Assembly: GCA_008711295.1 (NCBI GenBank)
Contig: VUYV01000020.1
Span: 249,558-313,557, forward strand
Reading direction: 5' to 3'
Length of the DNA stretch: 64,000 bases
Source of the DNA: Anarhynchus alexandrinus
Lineage: Eukaryota; Chordata; Aves; Charadriiformes; Charadriidae
The notes beneath the pieces are model-generated. The model saw nothing but the letters and a program-made list of their open reading frames with translations, was not told the DNA's origin and ran no database searches. Position 1 is the first letter of the stretch, and each line of letters starts with the position of its first letter. The position numbers and the translations under genes are program-made. Shown in pieces: positions 10,713 to 24,722 of the stretch.

Positions 10713-13700
10713 AGCAGGCATCCTCTCAGCCTACATGTGGATTCCTAAATCTGCAGGCTGGTTAGATGGTTGTCATGCATTCATCTGATATCTGCTGAAA
10801 TTTGTTTCCTGAAGAAAGGAGGGCATTTCAAGATATCTTAGAAAACTCGAGAAATTATAAGGCATTTTTAATAGATCAGTGAATCATCAAGAGATCCTCT
10901 TGCTTTGGACATTGCAAAACAAATGCATGTGACCTGCGATTTCTCTTGAGCAGAGAGAATTAAGGTCCAGGTAGTATGAGAGGGAAAGGATGATGAAAGT
11001 GAACTCAAGTAGAAGATGTGGTCCTGCCTCATACGAGGCGTACTTTGCCAAACAGGCATTTTAAACTCCCTTTTATATCTGTAGAAGTGGAAAATTACTA
11101 GATCTGTAAGATATATATATGTATACTTGAAACAATATAGCTTACAGTCCTAAAAATAACACTGTTAAGTCACTATTAGTCACTGCTTGGTGACAACACT
11201 CAAATACAAAAGAATTGCTGCTTTTGATTTACTGAAGTCCCTTGGGAATAGTTGCCATTGTCCTAAAAGTTCTAACTTATGTAACTAAGAATTACTTTTA
11301 GTCTTGCTAATTTTTGAAGCAAGGTGTGGGTGTTTATCAAATCCTGTGTACGTCTGTATGTAGTCTCATTGGCTGGGATAGCTCCTCTTGGTACAATAAT
11401 TTGGACTTCAGTGCTTGAGGTGTTCTAGTCAAATCTGTTCACTTATCATCAGCACAATATTTCAACTTTTAAGCTGTTAATCTATAGTTGAAATTAGATA
11501 CATTTGATTTTCTTTTTTTTTCTGCTTATAGCTAAATTGTTGATTCGATATCTTTACATGAGAAGTAACGTAGCTCACATATACTTAAGAATAACCACAA
11601 AATTAAACATTTGATTTTAAGGGGAATTAAATATTCTTTTTTCTCACACAACTGTTTAGAGAAACAGTTATAATGTTTTTAATTAACTCTATTATGGTAG
11701 GCACTTGGGCTCCTAAGAAAGCTAAGATCTTGTTTAGAAATCAAATATCACACAAGCTCCTTCAGAGATCAAGTTATGCATATAATATTTGGCAAACTTC
11801 CTGATTTGGCTAACTGAATATTGCATTTAAAAGCCATTTTTAAGAAAGGAAAAGAGGGACAGTAAACCAGTAGTGAAACCCAGTGCTTTTCTGTTAGAAT
11901 TACCGGTTTCTTCCTTATAATAAACTATATTATAAATAAAAATAATTCCCAGATCCCAGTGGCTAGTTTTACGGTGCCTAATTTGCTTCCTTATCCCTTC
12001 TTTAATTTCAATTGATTGTTTTTAATGTAAAAATACAAATCTAAAGTCTGCTGTGTTTTATAGTGGGCAGCAGTTTTTCCCTAGAGGTTCACAAATACAT
12101 CACTGATCTCTGTATATCAGTGGCCCAAATACTTTTTTTAGGGAAAAAAAAAAATCCTTTTTGTAAATGAGCAAAAGTAAGGTCTTAAAATCACTTCTAT
12201 TAACTATTTGCTGTTTGCATTATTTTGTATAGGTAATGCAGTTAAGACAATATACTAAAGAGGATATTAACAACACTGTTACATAAACGCACATGATATT
12301 TCAGTATATTTTTTAAAAGAATTTTTTAAAAATTACATTTAAAGCTTTATAAAATATGTCCATCATGTGAACGTAAACTTTAGGACAGGAAGCTAAAAAG
12401 TATTTCTGAAATGTAAGAGAGTTCCAGGAACATATGAAGGCTCTATGTAAGAACTGGTAAATCTTTATGTTCTAATTTTAAGATTATACAGTTCTTGCAG
12501 GGAAATAGGAAAGGATTATATACTGGGTGATGTTGTATTTTTCTCTTACAAAAGAGAAAAATGTTTTTTAAAAAATTGTTAATATGATTAGACTCCGCAA
12601 TACAAGTTCTTACAGCTTTATGGAAGCTTATACTATAGTTTATAGTTTACATACTGGGGAGGCAATTCAGTGTTTCATAGTCTGATATGACATGCCAACA
12701 GAATATGCAGGATTAAGGAGCTGCAGCTGGTTCATAACATTACCCCTTCCATCTGTCCTAACCCTCACCTTGTCCGGGAAAAATGGGCTTTGTGGTAAAT
12801 GTGATGAGTAAACGTAAAGACTTACCCCAGTGTGGGAGAATATTACTTTTTTTCCCTTCTTATTGTGATATGATCAAGGGTCTTTGAGTGATAGCGACAG
12901 TATTAACCTATAGGAGACTGAGGAGAAAAAACAACCAGAAACTGTGGGAAGAGAAGCCTCTTGCTTTGTGCTTCCCACATCTTAGCCCCATATTTTCATC
13001 CTTTGGAATCCATAGAAGAAAGATGTCAAGGGAAAGAAAAGGGACCGTGGAAAATTTAGTTGCATTGTTTTGTTATATTCCTGAGACTTCTATCATTTAT
13101 GGAGAGTAGAGCAGTTGGTTTCCTTATTAAGTGGTGAAAAACGGGAAGTGGAAGCTCTGGCAGCTCTTCTGTCTATCGACACTTTGAACAGGTGAGGATA
13201 TCTTTCTTAAAGAGGAAAAAAAACGCTTTTATTTTGCTCAGAGTACAAAACTTAAAAATTATTCACCATCTTCTTACAAAAATGCCTGATCATTCTGAAA
13301 TTGTTCCAGTAGTGCCATGAAGGGTACCAGGGTCTGATGAAGATCTTGGAGAATGTGGAAAGAGTCTGTCAAAATCTAAGGAATACTGTGTATTCCAAAG
13401 GTGGACCAGATGGGAATGCTTCATGTCTTTTGTTTTTCCACTGTGTTGAGCTACTGATTCCATAAGAGACTGTTTTTACTAAGGAATTTGAGAATGTTTG
13501 GACAGATATTTTTTTCAGAGGTGGGCATTTATTGAGTGTAATAGAAACTGATGTTGTATGGTACCTTTGAAAATTGCAGCAAAGAATTATAGTGTACGTT
13601 TTATTGAGTGTGTGTGTATATGCATATATGAATACGTTTTCTACTTTTCATTGTAGGAAGGGGGCTTTGGGAGAAGGGAGTGGAGGGTGGAAATGGGAAT

Positions 13701-16700
13701 GCTTTGTTTTTCTCATCTTTTGTATGGCATTTGTGATTTTAATGTGGAACTAGGGAGCAATCAAATCACGGCATAAGATATTTTTAATGTTAAGCCTTCC
13801 TATCAAAATCTCTATAAAACTAACATGCCAATTTGGTTTCTAAAGAGAAGTTGTTTATATAGCTTAAATAAAAGCAGTGCATTTTTCTCTGCTGAGAAAA
13901 TGGCTGCAGTTTTCTTTATGTTTTATAACCAGCAAGAGTATTGAAAAGCTCATTAAGAGTGCCATGTGTCTGTACTGCTGTAACTTTCGTGGCTTTATAA
14001 AAAGTCTCTTTCACTTCTTTTCTAAGCTGCGTTGCCCATTTTGAATAGCCTCTGTTGGTTACAAGATTATAACGCCGCAAAGACTTTCTCTCAGCAAAAC
14101 CCTGCTAGTATTAGTAAGGCTTTTTTTTTTTTTTAAGTAAATGAATTTAAAGCTATTCTTTTTTTCTTTCTTTTTTTTCTTCTAAGCACTTTTATTCAAA
14201 AGTCTGAATCATTTTCCAGGAATGTCAGGATCTAAACACTTGCTGCTAATTTAATGCATGTATGCTTTCTGGCCCATCACACATTACTGGGAAGTTGGAT
14301 TGAGTGTAGCAAAAGGGAAGCTACGTCTTTCTGCTGGAGTATCGTGCGCAAAGACTCAACTAGTTTTCTTAGAAGCTTATTCACAAAGTGTCTGGTGCTT
14401 TTGTTGACAATGTATTGTGGATAGGAAATTAACCTAGTGTTGTCAGTTATTTTTGCTGCTGTTGTATTGTATGCCTTTAGATGTTTTAGGGTAAAGTAAC
14501 TGGGTACTGTAGTACGTGGGTTGCAGGGTAGGGGGGAAGCTTGCATTCCATTCCAAAACTGGGATTAAGTAACAGTCTGTTTGAAGTTGTTTTATTTTAC
14601 AAAATATCAGATTTCAACATAATTGACACTTTTATCCCTTTCAACTTTGTTCTCCTCTGTGGTCTACATTCTTCCCTGAGTCCATGGGATCCACAACTCT
14701 GCTTGCATCATATCTTACAGGAGAGGATTTCTGATTTATTGTGTGCCTTTCTGAGCAGGAAGAAGTTTGGGATAGCCTTTCCTTTCTAGAATAGTCTGCT
14801 CTTTCGTATAATCTGTACAGAATTACTCAAGCGATAGATTTTAGTGGTCTCACTGAAACAGCAGTGGTAAGAGAACATGAAAATCATGTTTAAATATTAA
14901 TGCGTTATTTGCTTGTCTAAAGGTTTGAGAAGTTAAGCAGGCAAATTTGATGACAGTTAGTAACATTTTTCCCACAGCAGCCTTTCTTCTCCCCCTCCTC
15001 CTTCCTCTTTATCTATCAGCAGCTCACTTATTTTTTCTAGCAACCTCTCTGACAGCCAGTTGACATGTTGCAGGCTTCCCTTCCCCCTCTTGTGTCCTTC
15101 ACCAGTTATAACTATTGTAATTTACTTAAGTAAGAAAGATTTCATTGCAACAAGAAGATGAAATTAAACCCCTTATTCAACAAAACACTGTCTGAGGTAT
15201 CATTTGAAGGAAATAAGACATTCTCACTACTCTCTGTAGTGCTTAATATTCCCTTTTTGACAATATTCTGATGTCAGTTAAATTCATATGTTATCCGTAC
15301 TAGCAGTTACTTTTTTTTTAGTGATTTATATTCTACTGCTCTGCTTGTTTGGCTGGGAAGGTGCAGATGAACTTAACAAGGGGTAAATCCAAGTCTCCCC
15401 TTTTTCAAAGTAAACTTACATTTTTGTTCTTTTACCGTATGTGAGGAAGAATTATTCTTGAAGTTTATTTAGCTGTCCTAATGTTTTGCCCTCATCTCCT
15501 CTGCCTAGTTTTAGTATTGTCCCTTCATTTGTTTTTTTTTTCCCCTAACCCAGCATTTCAAATATTACTCTAATCTTGCTTGTTCCATAGCATCTAAAAA
15601 AATGAAGGTTGTTGAATTCTTGTTTCTGGTCAACTTGCTACTGTCTCTAAGCAACTGAGTTTAATTTTCTCTGATCATATCATGTCTGTATTTTTGACTG
15701 GAAGTAGAACATTTCTCATATCAGCACACCAAACATTCTTTCTGGTCTATATTAAAGTTGAAATATTGAAAAAGTAACAGAAGTTTTTTGACTTATTACG
15801 CAATTTAGGATAGGTTTGATTAGAATGCCATAGTCCTTGATTGCAGTCATGAACTATGTCTTTTTAATTCCCCCCCCAAAGTGTCTGAAGTGTGCAAATC
15901 TGATACTCTGATTCATTTATCATCACTAAAATGTCACTGTTTTGTTGTTGGGTTTTTTTGGAAGGAAAAACAGGACCAGTCAATTCTAGCTATTCTTCTA
16001 TTCTAGCTGCTTTGGGAAAAATATAAGATTAACTTGGTAAGAAATAAACCTATCTTACCCTGCTTCTGCATGAATTTCTTTTTCTGTTCCCCCAAATCTA
16101 GGAATGAAAAAATGAAATGCCTCCAATGATTTCAGGGTTTTTTTCTTCCTCTGATCTTTTTAATCCTGAAGTTTTACGTAGCCAAGTTACTGGCAGGGAT
16201 TTCTAATTGGTAGTTTTCTTCTGAGGATTTACTGATGGTCGATTTAAGATTTTTGTGGGAAAAATGATGGTTAATCAAGTTCTAAGTCTATAAAACATGG
16301 GCTTTTGAAAGGAGATGTAAAGGGGAAAGATTTGGGGTTTTCTACCTATTTTTTTAAAATTTTTCCTAAACAAACACTTATAGCTTAGATTCAGCAAAAT
16401 ATCCTTTTACATGCTTAGCTGCCCTCATTTGACTAAACCCCATTCTGTTCAGCGGTGATCTTGGAAATGTTATTGCATGGTGTGCTGCCCTTGTGTAAGT
16501 AGTTAGTTGGCTTCAGTATGTTGTGAAAAAGCATAGTGCCATCTATGCTATAGAAGGATGAAGGTTAAGCAGCTCTGATTCTGGTATTTCTACAATATTT
16601 CTTTTCCTGTCTTTTGGTAGGAGCAACAAGTTTAAATGGTAAAGTGGAAATTTCAAGTGCTGTTGACCAGAAACTGAGATATTAAGATTAAATAAATTTG

Positions 16701-18235
16701 TGAAACATTTAAATACATCTGCATGGAGGTTATATACACATTTATTTTACTTGTATTTACAGCATGCTTGAATTCTAGTACCGATCATGTACTAAACAGT
16801 ACATTATGACTAAAGGGGGGAAAAAAAGCATGCATTGTTGCCAGCAGACCCCATCACTCAGCCTTTTTTTTCTTCCAAAAATACATTTTTACTGGGATGA
16901 CTTACATACTGATAAGCAAGTGTTATTTTTAATAATTATTTGTAACATCAAATATGCAAGAAAATTTCATAAAGTAATTTACATGAAGTGTTTATGACCC
17001 TTATGAAAACTAATTTCCAGTTGTGCAAATACATGAATAGGAAAGGTTCATATTCTGTTTATGAAGGTTATCTCATTGCATCAGGAAATAGGGACAATGC
17101 CAGCTCATTTAATGGACTGTTCACGCAATGTATATCATAAAGGAGTCATGATTGCTGTGAGAAAATTCAGACTTTATTTCTGCGTATAATTTATATGCTT
17201 AGCATATATGATAATATGGTATGGCATAAATACTTTTGACATGTTTGGATTGGCTGCATTAATCATGGCAAGTAGAGCTGTTAGTTATGAAGATTATTCA
17301 AATAAATGCCAATAAGACATTTAAAAGCATCATGTTCTGTTTGTTTCAATTTGCAAAAATGTTTTAAAAGTATTTAAACTATTTAATGTTTTTCTGTCTC
17401 TGAAGCTGAGATTTGAGGCCTTTTCTAAACTGAAGGAAAAATCATGGCACTAGATATTAGTTGGTATGTTTTGACATATTTGAGAAGATTTTACTACCTT
17501 GTCTATATTGTCCTTAAGCATGTCTTGCATTAATTAACTTGGAGCTTGGGCTTTTTTTCTTGAAAGACTTCATGTCTTGTGTCAGCTAGATTTTTCTTCA
17601 GTACATTTGTCAGAATATGTTGGCCGACACATTCTACAATGATTTCTATCTAGTCTAGACAAAAGATGAGAGAGAAAATAACTGTTACAGATTCCTATAA
17701 ATAGTCTGTGAAAGATTTTTCTGCGCTGTAAAATGAGATGTTTGATTTTAAAATTACAACACTCGGAGAGGAACAGCATATGCATTTGCATTCCCTCAAA
17801 TTAGTATCATACCTGGTTTCTTCTTTATCATTGGCTAAAACTGAGTATGCTTTCTTTGCTTTTTAGTTTAATAAATGTTGGTGAAACCCTTTCAGTTTTA
17901 GAATAAAGGAAGGAAATATGTTTAGAAAATTGTTTTTATTTTGTTTTGAACATCTTGCATGGTTTGAAGCTGTTTAGTAGTAAGATTCAGAAAGCAAGCA
18001 GATCATTTAGTTGCTGGAATAAGGCCATATTTCTCATCCCACAGCTTATTGTATGAGAACTGCAGTGTGTGTATTTATTTGTCTGTATATTCTGTCTTTC
18101 CCTTATCTAGTAGGCGAATGTTTACTTATGTGTTTTGAATCTCTAACAGAGCTGGGAAAATGCGAAGCTTGGAGGTGCCTAACTAAAAAGATTGCCTCTT
18201 GTGTTTGCATAGGGAAGATATCTTGTAACTTCTTC

Positions 18236-18456
18236 AGACTAGATATAAGGAAGAAATTTTTTACAACGAGGGTGCTGAAATCGTGGAACAGGTTAACCAG
18301 AGAGGTGGTAGGTGCCCCATTCCCTGGAAACATTCAAAGATAGTGGATGGAGCTCTGAGCAACCTGATCTAGTTGAAGATGTCCCTGCTCATTGCAGGGG
18401 GGTTGCACTAGATGACCTTCAAAGGTCCCTTCCAACCCAAACTATTCTATGATTCT
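18236..18456 (+). mobile_element. CR1 LINE 3' end (5'-truncated)
   Basis: The sequence follows the CR1 3' consensus from the block AGACTAGATATAAGGAAGAA onward. It encodes the family peptide LDIRKKFF, then RVLKSWNRLTREVVGAPFPG (family: HWNRLPREVVEAPSLEVF). It ends with GGTCCCTTCCAACCCAAAC and ATTCTATGATTCT. Only the last roughly 220 bases are present. Moderate divergence from the consensus suggests an intermediate age. Confidence 0.92.
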
Positions 18457-21400
18457 TCATCCAATTTTCAGAGTTACTGTAATAACTGCTGTTGTTTATG
18501 GTCATAATACAACTGGACAGGTGCTAGGCTGTTGTGTTTGAATCTTAATCCATTACAGCTCATGATTTCAACTTCTTTCAAGTCTAAGCACATCCCAGAT
18601 GTTGCCTTTGGTTTCTAATAAATATATTCAGAGTATAGCTTCACTCTACACAACTGTCAGATTTAGGAACATTACTCACTTTTGCCCACCAAGACAGGAT
18701 TTTCTTTCATGCTCCCCAGCCAGCAGTCTCTCACTCATTTTTTTTCAGTATTAGTCACTTGTGCCTATGTCAGCTTCCCTTTTTGTTTACTCATCCATGC
18801 CGTATTCCCCTCAGCCCTCCTTTGTCAGCTCTCGCCTCCTATTTATCTGAATTTCACCCTTGCTCTCATCTTCCCTAATTCCTTTCTTTCTCACATATTT
18901 CTGACTCTATTTTTATGCCTTTCCTTCCTCGCTTTTAGTTGCTGCTGAAGCAGTTAGTCTTCTTTCAGGGCCATTGTGTCCCCAGTCTCTGAAAGGAAGG
19001 TGGCTGCAGCTTTGTTTTGCTCCTGGAAACGAAGCTTTTGCACATAAGATTTAAAGCCAGGCCAGTGGCTTGATCCTATTGCATGTAATAGGAACAGGGG
19101 CTCTTTAAGGAGACAGAATACTTCTGCTGCTGAAGTCAGGAAATCAGAAATCAAATATTTTTTAATGGGCATCGAGACTTGTTAATATGTACTGAGACCT
19201 TCCTAGAACTCTCACTGAAATTTTCATCTCCAGACTTTGACCCTAGCCACTTACCTCAATTACTGTTTGGTGGGCTATCCCTCTTGCATTCAACGTGTTA
19301 CACTTATTTGTGAACACCAAGTATTGCAATATGTAGACTGCTGAATAGTAGAGACTGTTGTAAGCAGGATTCCTGTGGTGGGTGCTGGCATTCAAAACAG
19401 GGGAAAACCAGGTATGACACACTCCCTTTAGAGTCCTGTCTGGCACTGTGTGGATTTTCCTCTGCTGCGCCTCACCGGTCTTCTACAGACAGCTGTTCTT
19501 ACAGACTGAAGGTTGTGAAGATGCTTTATAGAAATTCTATACTTTGTTCTGACATGGCTTAATAGTAAAGTCAGTGGCAGCCTTACTATAAATCACTGGT
19601 TTAGGCATGTAATTCTTCCTGAATTTTTTTAGCTGTTCCTGTTACAGAAAAAATGCGATAGCTGATTTTGACTAGTTAACATCATTATAGGATGAGTTCA
19701 CAAATGGCATTTTTATAACATAAAAACTGTATGCAAACTACCATTGACTAATCTTAAAGTTTTGAAATTATGAAAACATTTAAATTGGTTCTTTTCAAGG
19801 AGGTAATGCTATGCCTTGTACTGAGGATGTGAAGGGAGCTTTTAAGACTCCATCATGTTGTATAATTTTATGGTTGTGCTCCAAATCTGTCTGAGAACCA
19901 GTATTTTTGCTACCCTACATTCCCAAAAGATATTCAGTTAAGGTATTTTAAGGATAATTATTGTAAATGGATATTTGTCCTGAAGTTATCATTGCAAAAG
20001 TAAAGATAAAAGTTTCTGGTAGAGTAAGAATCTATGCTGTATCAGATAGCAGCAGTATATAAAGCGGTATTCTCCCAGAGGCTGTTTATAGACCAAATAA
20101 ACAGAAAGCATCACTGGCAGTCTATGGAAAAAACAGTGATGGAAAAAACATAGTGGTGAGCTCATAAATGCAAGTAGGCAGGCAGAACAGACAAATCCCA
20201 CCACCCTGGGGCAGTCGCATAAGGATGCAGGATCTGTCAGGCCTAAGGGATTTTTCCAGTGGCCTGGAGTGTTACGAAAAGTTTGCCCTGAACAGTTTGA
20301 ACAACCAAAGAAGCAGAAAAAAAGAACTGGGAATCTTAATGTGTAGTCTTACCTGGATTTTACTGAGTAAGAAGTACTGTTTAAAAACAAACAATCAAAC
20401 AACAACAAAAAAAAATTCAACAAAAAAACCAAACAAACATGCTTAGAAAGAGTTGACCGATCTAAAGAAAGTATTGAGAAATTGTAGTTCTTGCCTGTAG
20501 CCAGAGGCAGCAGTACCAGAAATGGAAAGACGAAAAGTCGCAACTGTCTCCCTGAGGAATAAATTTCTTATCAGAGGATAAGTTAACCTATACTGTCTGT
20601 TCCAAAAATGCTTCTTGTCAGAGGAGAGGCAAGGCTAAGGGTAGGGTGGAACAAGCAGGGCAGAGGATTTAAGAGCCTACTGTGGTAGTTTCCAAGGGAA
20701 TACCTAGCGGGGGTAGGACATGCTTCTTCTCCCACATGGCCAATCTGAATGGAACAAGTTAGAAAATATTCTCCATCGGCACCGATTTTCTATCTTTCAC
20801 TCTCTTTTCAGTCATTTGCTTTGTTTGTCTTGAGGCTAATCAGATTGCAAGTCCTCAGACAGCATGTACCATTGCATACAGTCCTGAAACTATCTATCTT
20901 TAAAATATGATATCTAGCCATTCTCAAACCAAATTCACTGTTTTACTACCTGTGCAGAGAGCAATTTCTTTAATGTGCTTTTCTGTTTTTCAGGATGTTA
21001 TCAAAAGAGCACATGATGTGTTCAGAACCTTGGCATAGATGGTGAAATTCCTGAGGCTGAGCAGTTAAAACCAGAAATTCGCTGTTGTTTAATACCTAGG
21101 GAAATCCTTATCATTGGTACCAAAGAGTTAAAGTCTAGTCTTTTGAATCCAAAAACCTAATTTATTGCTGTTGAGATTGGGCCTTAGGAAATAAATGCAG
21201 TACTGTGATGTGGTGTGGAAGTCTGTGCTTATGCTGTTTCAGGACCAAGTCCAAACCACAGACCTGAAAAAGACAATGCTACTACAGTCAAATCTGGCTG
21301 AAGTTGTTTTCAGCATAACACAGAATAAGTGATATGTTTGGCGCAACAGAGCGAGTGTCAGTAATATGGCTGGACTCCATTCTAAGTGAAAATAGGAGCC

Positions 21401-24400
21401 ATATCTTATGTGGTTTACCCTTCACTAGTCATTGAAAGCAGATTCCTTTAAATAAAACAGTTTCTTCTTTCTTCGTGACATTTCCTTTTCTCCTCTAGTT
21501 TTTTCCTTCTCCTAAAAAACTTAGTTGAGAACCTCCAAGGAAAACTTACTTCTGAAGTTAAATAGTCTCTTAAAATGAAAAGGAAAAACAAACCAAAATA
21601 CAACCCCAAAACCAGTTTTAACAACAGCATGAAATATCATTCTTTTTTTAACTCTTACAAGAGGATATAATATGTGTACTGCTTAGTATCAACACAGAAC
21701 ATGAAGGTCTTAGAAACTTGCTAAATATCAGCCCACCACTGCCGTTTAATGTGGAAGAAAAACTAAATAATTTTTGGATATCCAGGATAGTTCTACAGTT
21801 TGGATGTATAAGTAAAACGGAACAAATAATTTGACACTCAGATAATACCTTTGTATTCTTACTAGAAAGTTGAAAATCGTAAGGGGAAAAAAGCATTAAA
21901 ACATTTTCCTAGCAGAACCTGATTTGAGTTGATTTTTCCAATGGGTCTAAAATGACTTTGAATTGTGATTTTTGTTCCTTCCATAGGTCTTTCTGAAAGT
22001 TACGTACCTGCATGCATGGCAGTTAAGTAACAGGCTGTGTTATGCAGAATCAAAGAATCATGTTTATAGCTCACTATAAGTGTCTCCCTACATTTTGTTT
22101 TATTTTTGTTCCATGCAAGCTAATGTGAGCTTGCTTTTCTGTGTTTCTGTTATATTTAAATCCATACAAATCTTTCTTTGAGTCTTTTGTTTCCACTGAA
22201 AATTCTTCAGTAATCATAAATCTTTGTACTCCTTTCACATTGCTTTTTCTGTGGAACATATGAGGCTTCCCTTGCAAGGGAATGTTTCTCTAGTGCTCCT
22301 TTTCTTTTATGTTTTTCTCTGATGTGTGTAATGTAGGGGACACTGGGCTGCCATTTCAGTTTTATCTGCAGAGCTACATTCAGAGCTAGCTGGAAAGATA
22401 ATAATCACGTGCTTGTGTTCCTTCTCCTTCTGACTAGAGATCAGATTGCAGTATACCTATGTCCACATCAAATGACACCCTTTAATTTCATTTGCTTAAT
22501 ACAGACAATATTTGCATGTTTCTGAGTTGCAGGGTTATGGAGTGAGACAGGAGATTTTCCAAGAACAACCATAGAAACATCCAACTTAAGAGCAAGTTCA
22601 GGAAATTCTTGGTGTGTATTCGGAAGATGTAAAGACTATAGCAGGAAGAAGAAACAGATATGAACTGAGCTTTGGACATCAACATCGTTCTTAACAAGTG
22701 CTTACCCATTTCTCTGTACACTACTGAAAAGTGTTCTTCGTGAGAGGGAGTTGTTTTGATTGGCATTGTTTCTGCGTGTGAGGAAGTGTACATGGAAGCA
22801 GGAGAGAAAAACAAAGATGCAGCCTTTTACAGAACAACATATTTATATCTGTTAGTAAAAGCAGCAGATGTAGACCTTTTTTATGTTACTTTTCGCTCCC
22901 TGTCCTTCAAAAATAAAATAAAATTCACTGCAGAGGAGAGCTGGCCTAGGAGACCTGATGACTTCAGGTTTCAAATGAGACAGTCATGGAGAATGGAAAG
23001 GGAAGTTGGATGTTTTCCTAATTAATGATACTTGCAAGAACCAAGACCAGAGGTCAGGCAGCCTCATTTTATCTGAATGTTACCTATGTAGCCTTTGCTA
23101 GAGAAAACAAGATGAACAAACAAGCCGTGAAGTCTGAGGATATTTTCTTTTGGGAAGTCACCCTTTTTCCCCATCAGGTCTTCTGGCCATATTGTCAGCT
23201 GAGTGTGCTGAGTCTGAGTATTGACAGAACAAAGGAAAAGGATGCTGGTGAATATGGAGTAATGTTACTCTATTGCTGAGAAGCAGCTGTGTTGGGGTTT
23301 TTTTTTTTCAACAAAGAATGCTTTCTTTTTAGGGTAGGTAGAAGAGATTGCTGAAGAAAGATACTGAAGTGTCTTAATATTTCTAATGAGGATAGTAACA
23401 CAGTGTCTTTGAGCAGAAACAGATGATAGTCTTTGCAATGTTTTGGCAGAGTTGAACTTTTGAAATTAGCCAATGCATTTATTTTGCAAAAAATTCACTT
23501 ATGATTCTGTTTTCAATACTTCTTTCCAGTATCTGCAGTGAAAAGAGACAATGTGTAGTCCTCTAAATGCAAATTATTCTTGACTTTCTTTGGCTGGCTT
23601 TTATAGTGCCATCTACAAAAATGTGATTGATTGTCTTACTTTAGAGGAAATTAAGAAGAGCTGTACACAATGGGGTGTTTTCTTCTTTTTAAAGAGACAG
23701 TTCACTTTAGTAACGGGACTACTGATTCATATTCCCTTACATCTCTTGTTAGCATACCAGCTAGCGTAATACTGAAACTGATGAAATCTGTGCGAACAGC
23801 TACATGTTTCTCAACTTGGTCCTTGCCTTGAGTTAAAAACTATAAGCAGGATGTGAGGTACACCTGAAGTTTTTTCACTTTGAAACCTGTGGTCTATAGA
23901 GAAAGTCTGGTTTAGAGCATATCTTTTCCCTCACCCATATGAAATAGTCATTCCAGAGGTGTCTGCAGCCCCATGGCAAACTCAAGGGAACAAAGTGAGA
24001 TTTAAGACAGAAAGATTCAATAAAATTATTGAGAACCTGTCTAAAGGATTCATTGGCAATAAGCACCTCAGTTGGGCATCTAACCAACGTGCATAAGCTA
24101 GGAACCTAGTTTCCTTCATAAAGTCAATGGAGAGTAAGAGGCTTTCTCAGGGAGCCCCTAAGGTTGATGCTTGTTCAAAATGGTCTTTTAAGGGAACCTG
24201 CCTGGCATCGCTGCCTGTGTAAAAAGACCCAGGGGAACTAATTTCCAAGCCTTCCTGCCTGATTTTTTTTATTCCTTGAAGTCCTATGCACTACAGGAAC
24301 GGCACAGAAGCCAGCACTATTTCCAACTGACCTAAATAATTGCCCAGAAGATGTTCTTAGCAAGGTAGATATCAGAATGAGTAAGAGTTACTGCTTAAAA

Positions 24401-24690
24401 CTGGTGCCATGGAGGGGAAATATATTTAGTGATAAGCAAGATGGAATATGAGGATTCCTCTGAGTGGATGTTATCAAGAGCTACCCCTTTGCTACAGAAC
24501 GCTATTTGAGCCGGGTAAAAGCTGTGGAAAATGAAGTTAAAGTGAAATGACATTAGCCTTCTTGTGTACACTAGTGGAATATTTTGTAAGTCTTGTGAGA
24601 AGAAACTTTATTCCAGTCTTCCCTTCTACCTTTGGAATTGATCAAGCCAGCTACTGAGTAACTCTTATATTGTATTTAATGTACCTTCAG

Positions 24691-24722
24691 ATGTGATAAA
24701 TTCCAGATATGATAAATTCCAG
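24691..24722. repeat. 16-base tandem duplication
   Basis: Two copies of ATGTGATAAATTCCAG lie head to tail; the second reads ATATGATAAATTCCAG (one difference). The duplication is intronic with no evident function. Confidence 0.9.

Noticed and set aside
18053..18343. 96-codon + strand open frame
   Set aside because: Its C-terminal third is CR1 ORF2 sequence running out of unrelated intron, and it is not a gene.
22045..22065. GAATCAAAGAATCAT, similar to the start of a minus-strand CR1 tail
   Set aside because: The diagnostic sequence that should follow (GGTTGGAAGGGACC type) is absent.
22488..22814. 108-codon open frame on the minus strand
   Set aside because: It has no domain, no relation to repeats and no splice or promoter context. 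It overlaps another chance frame on the + strand.
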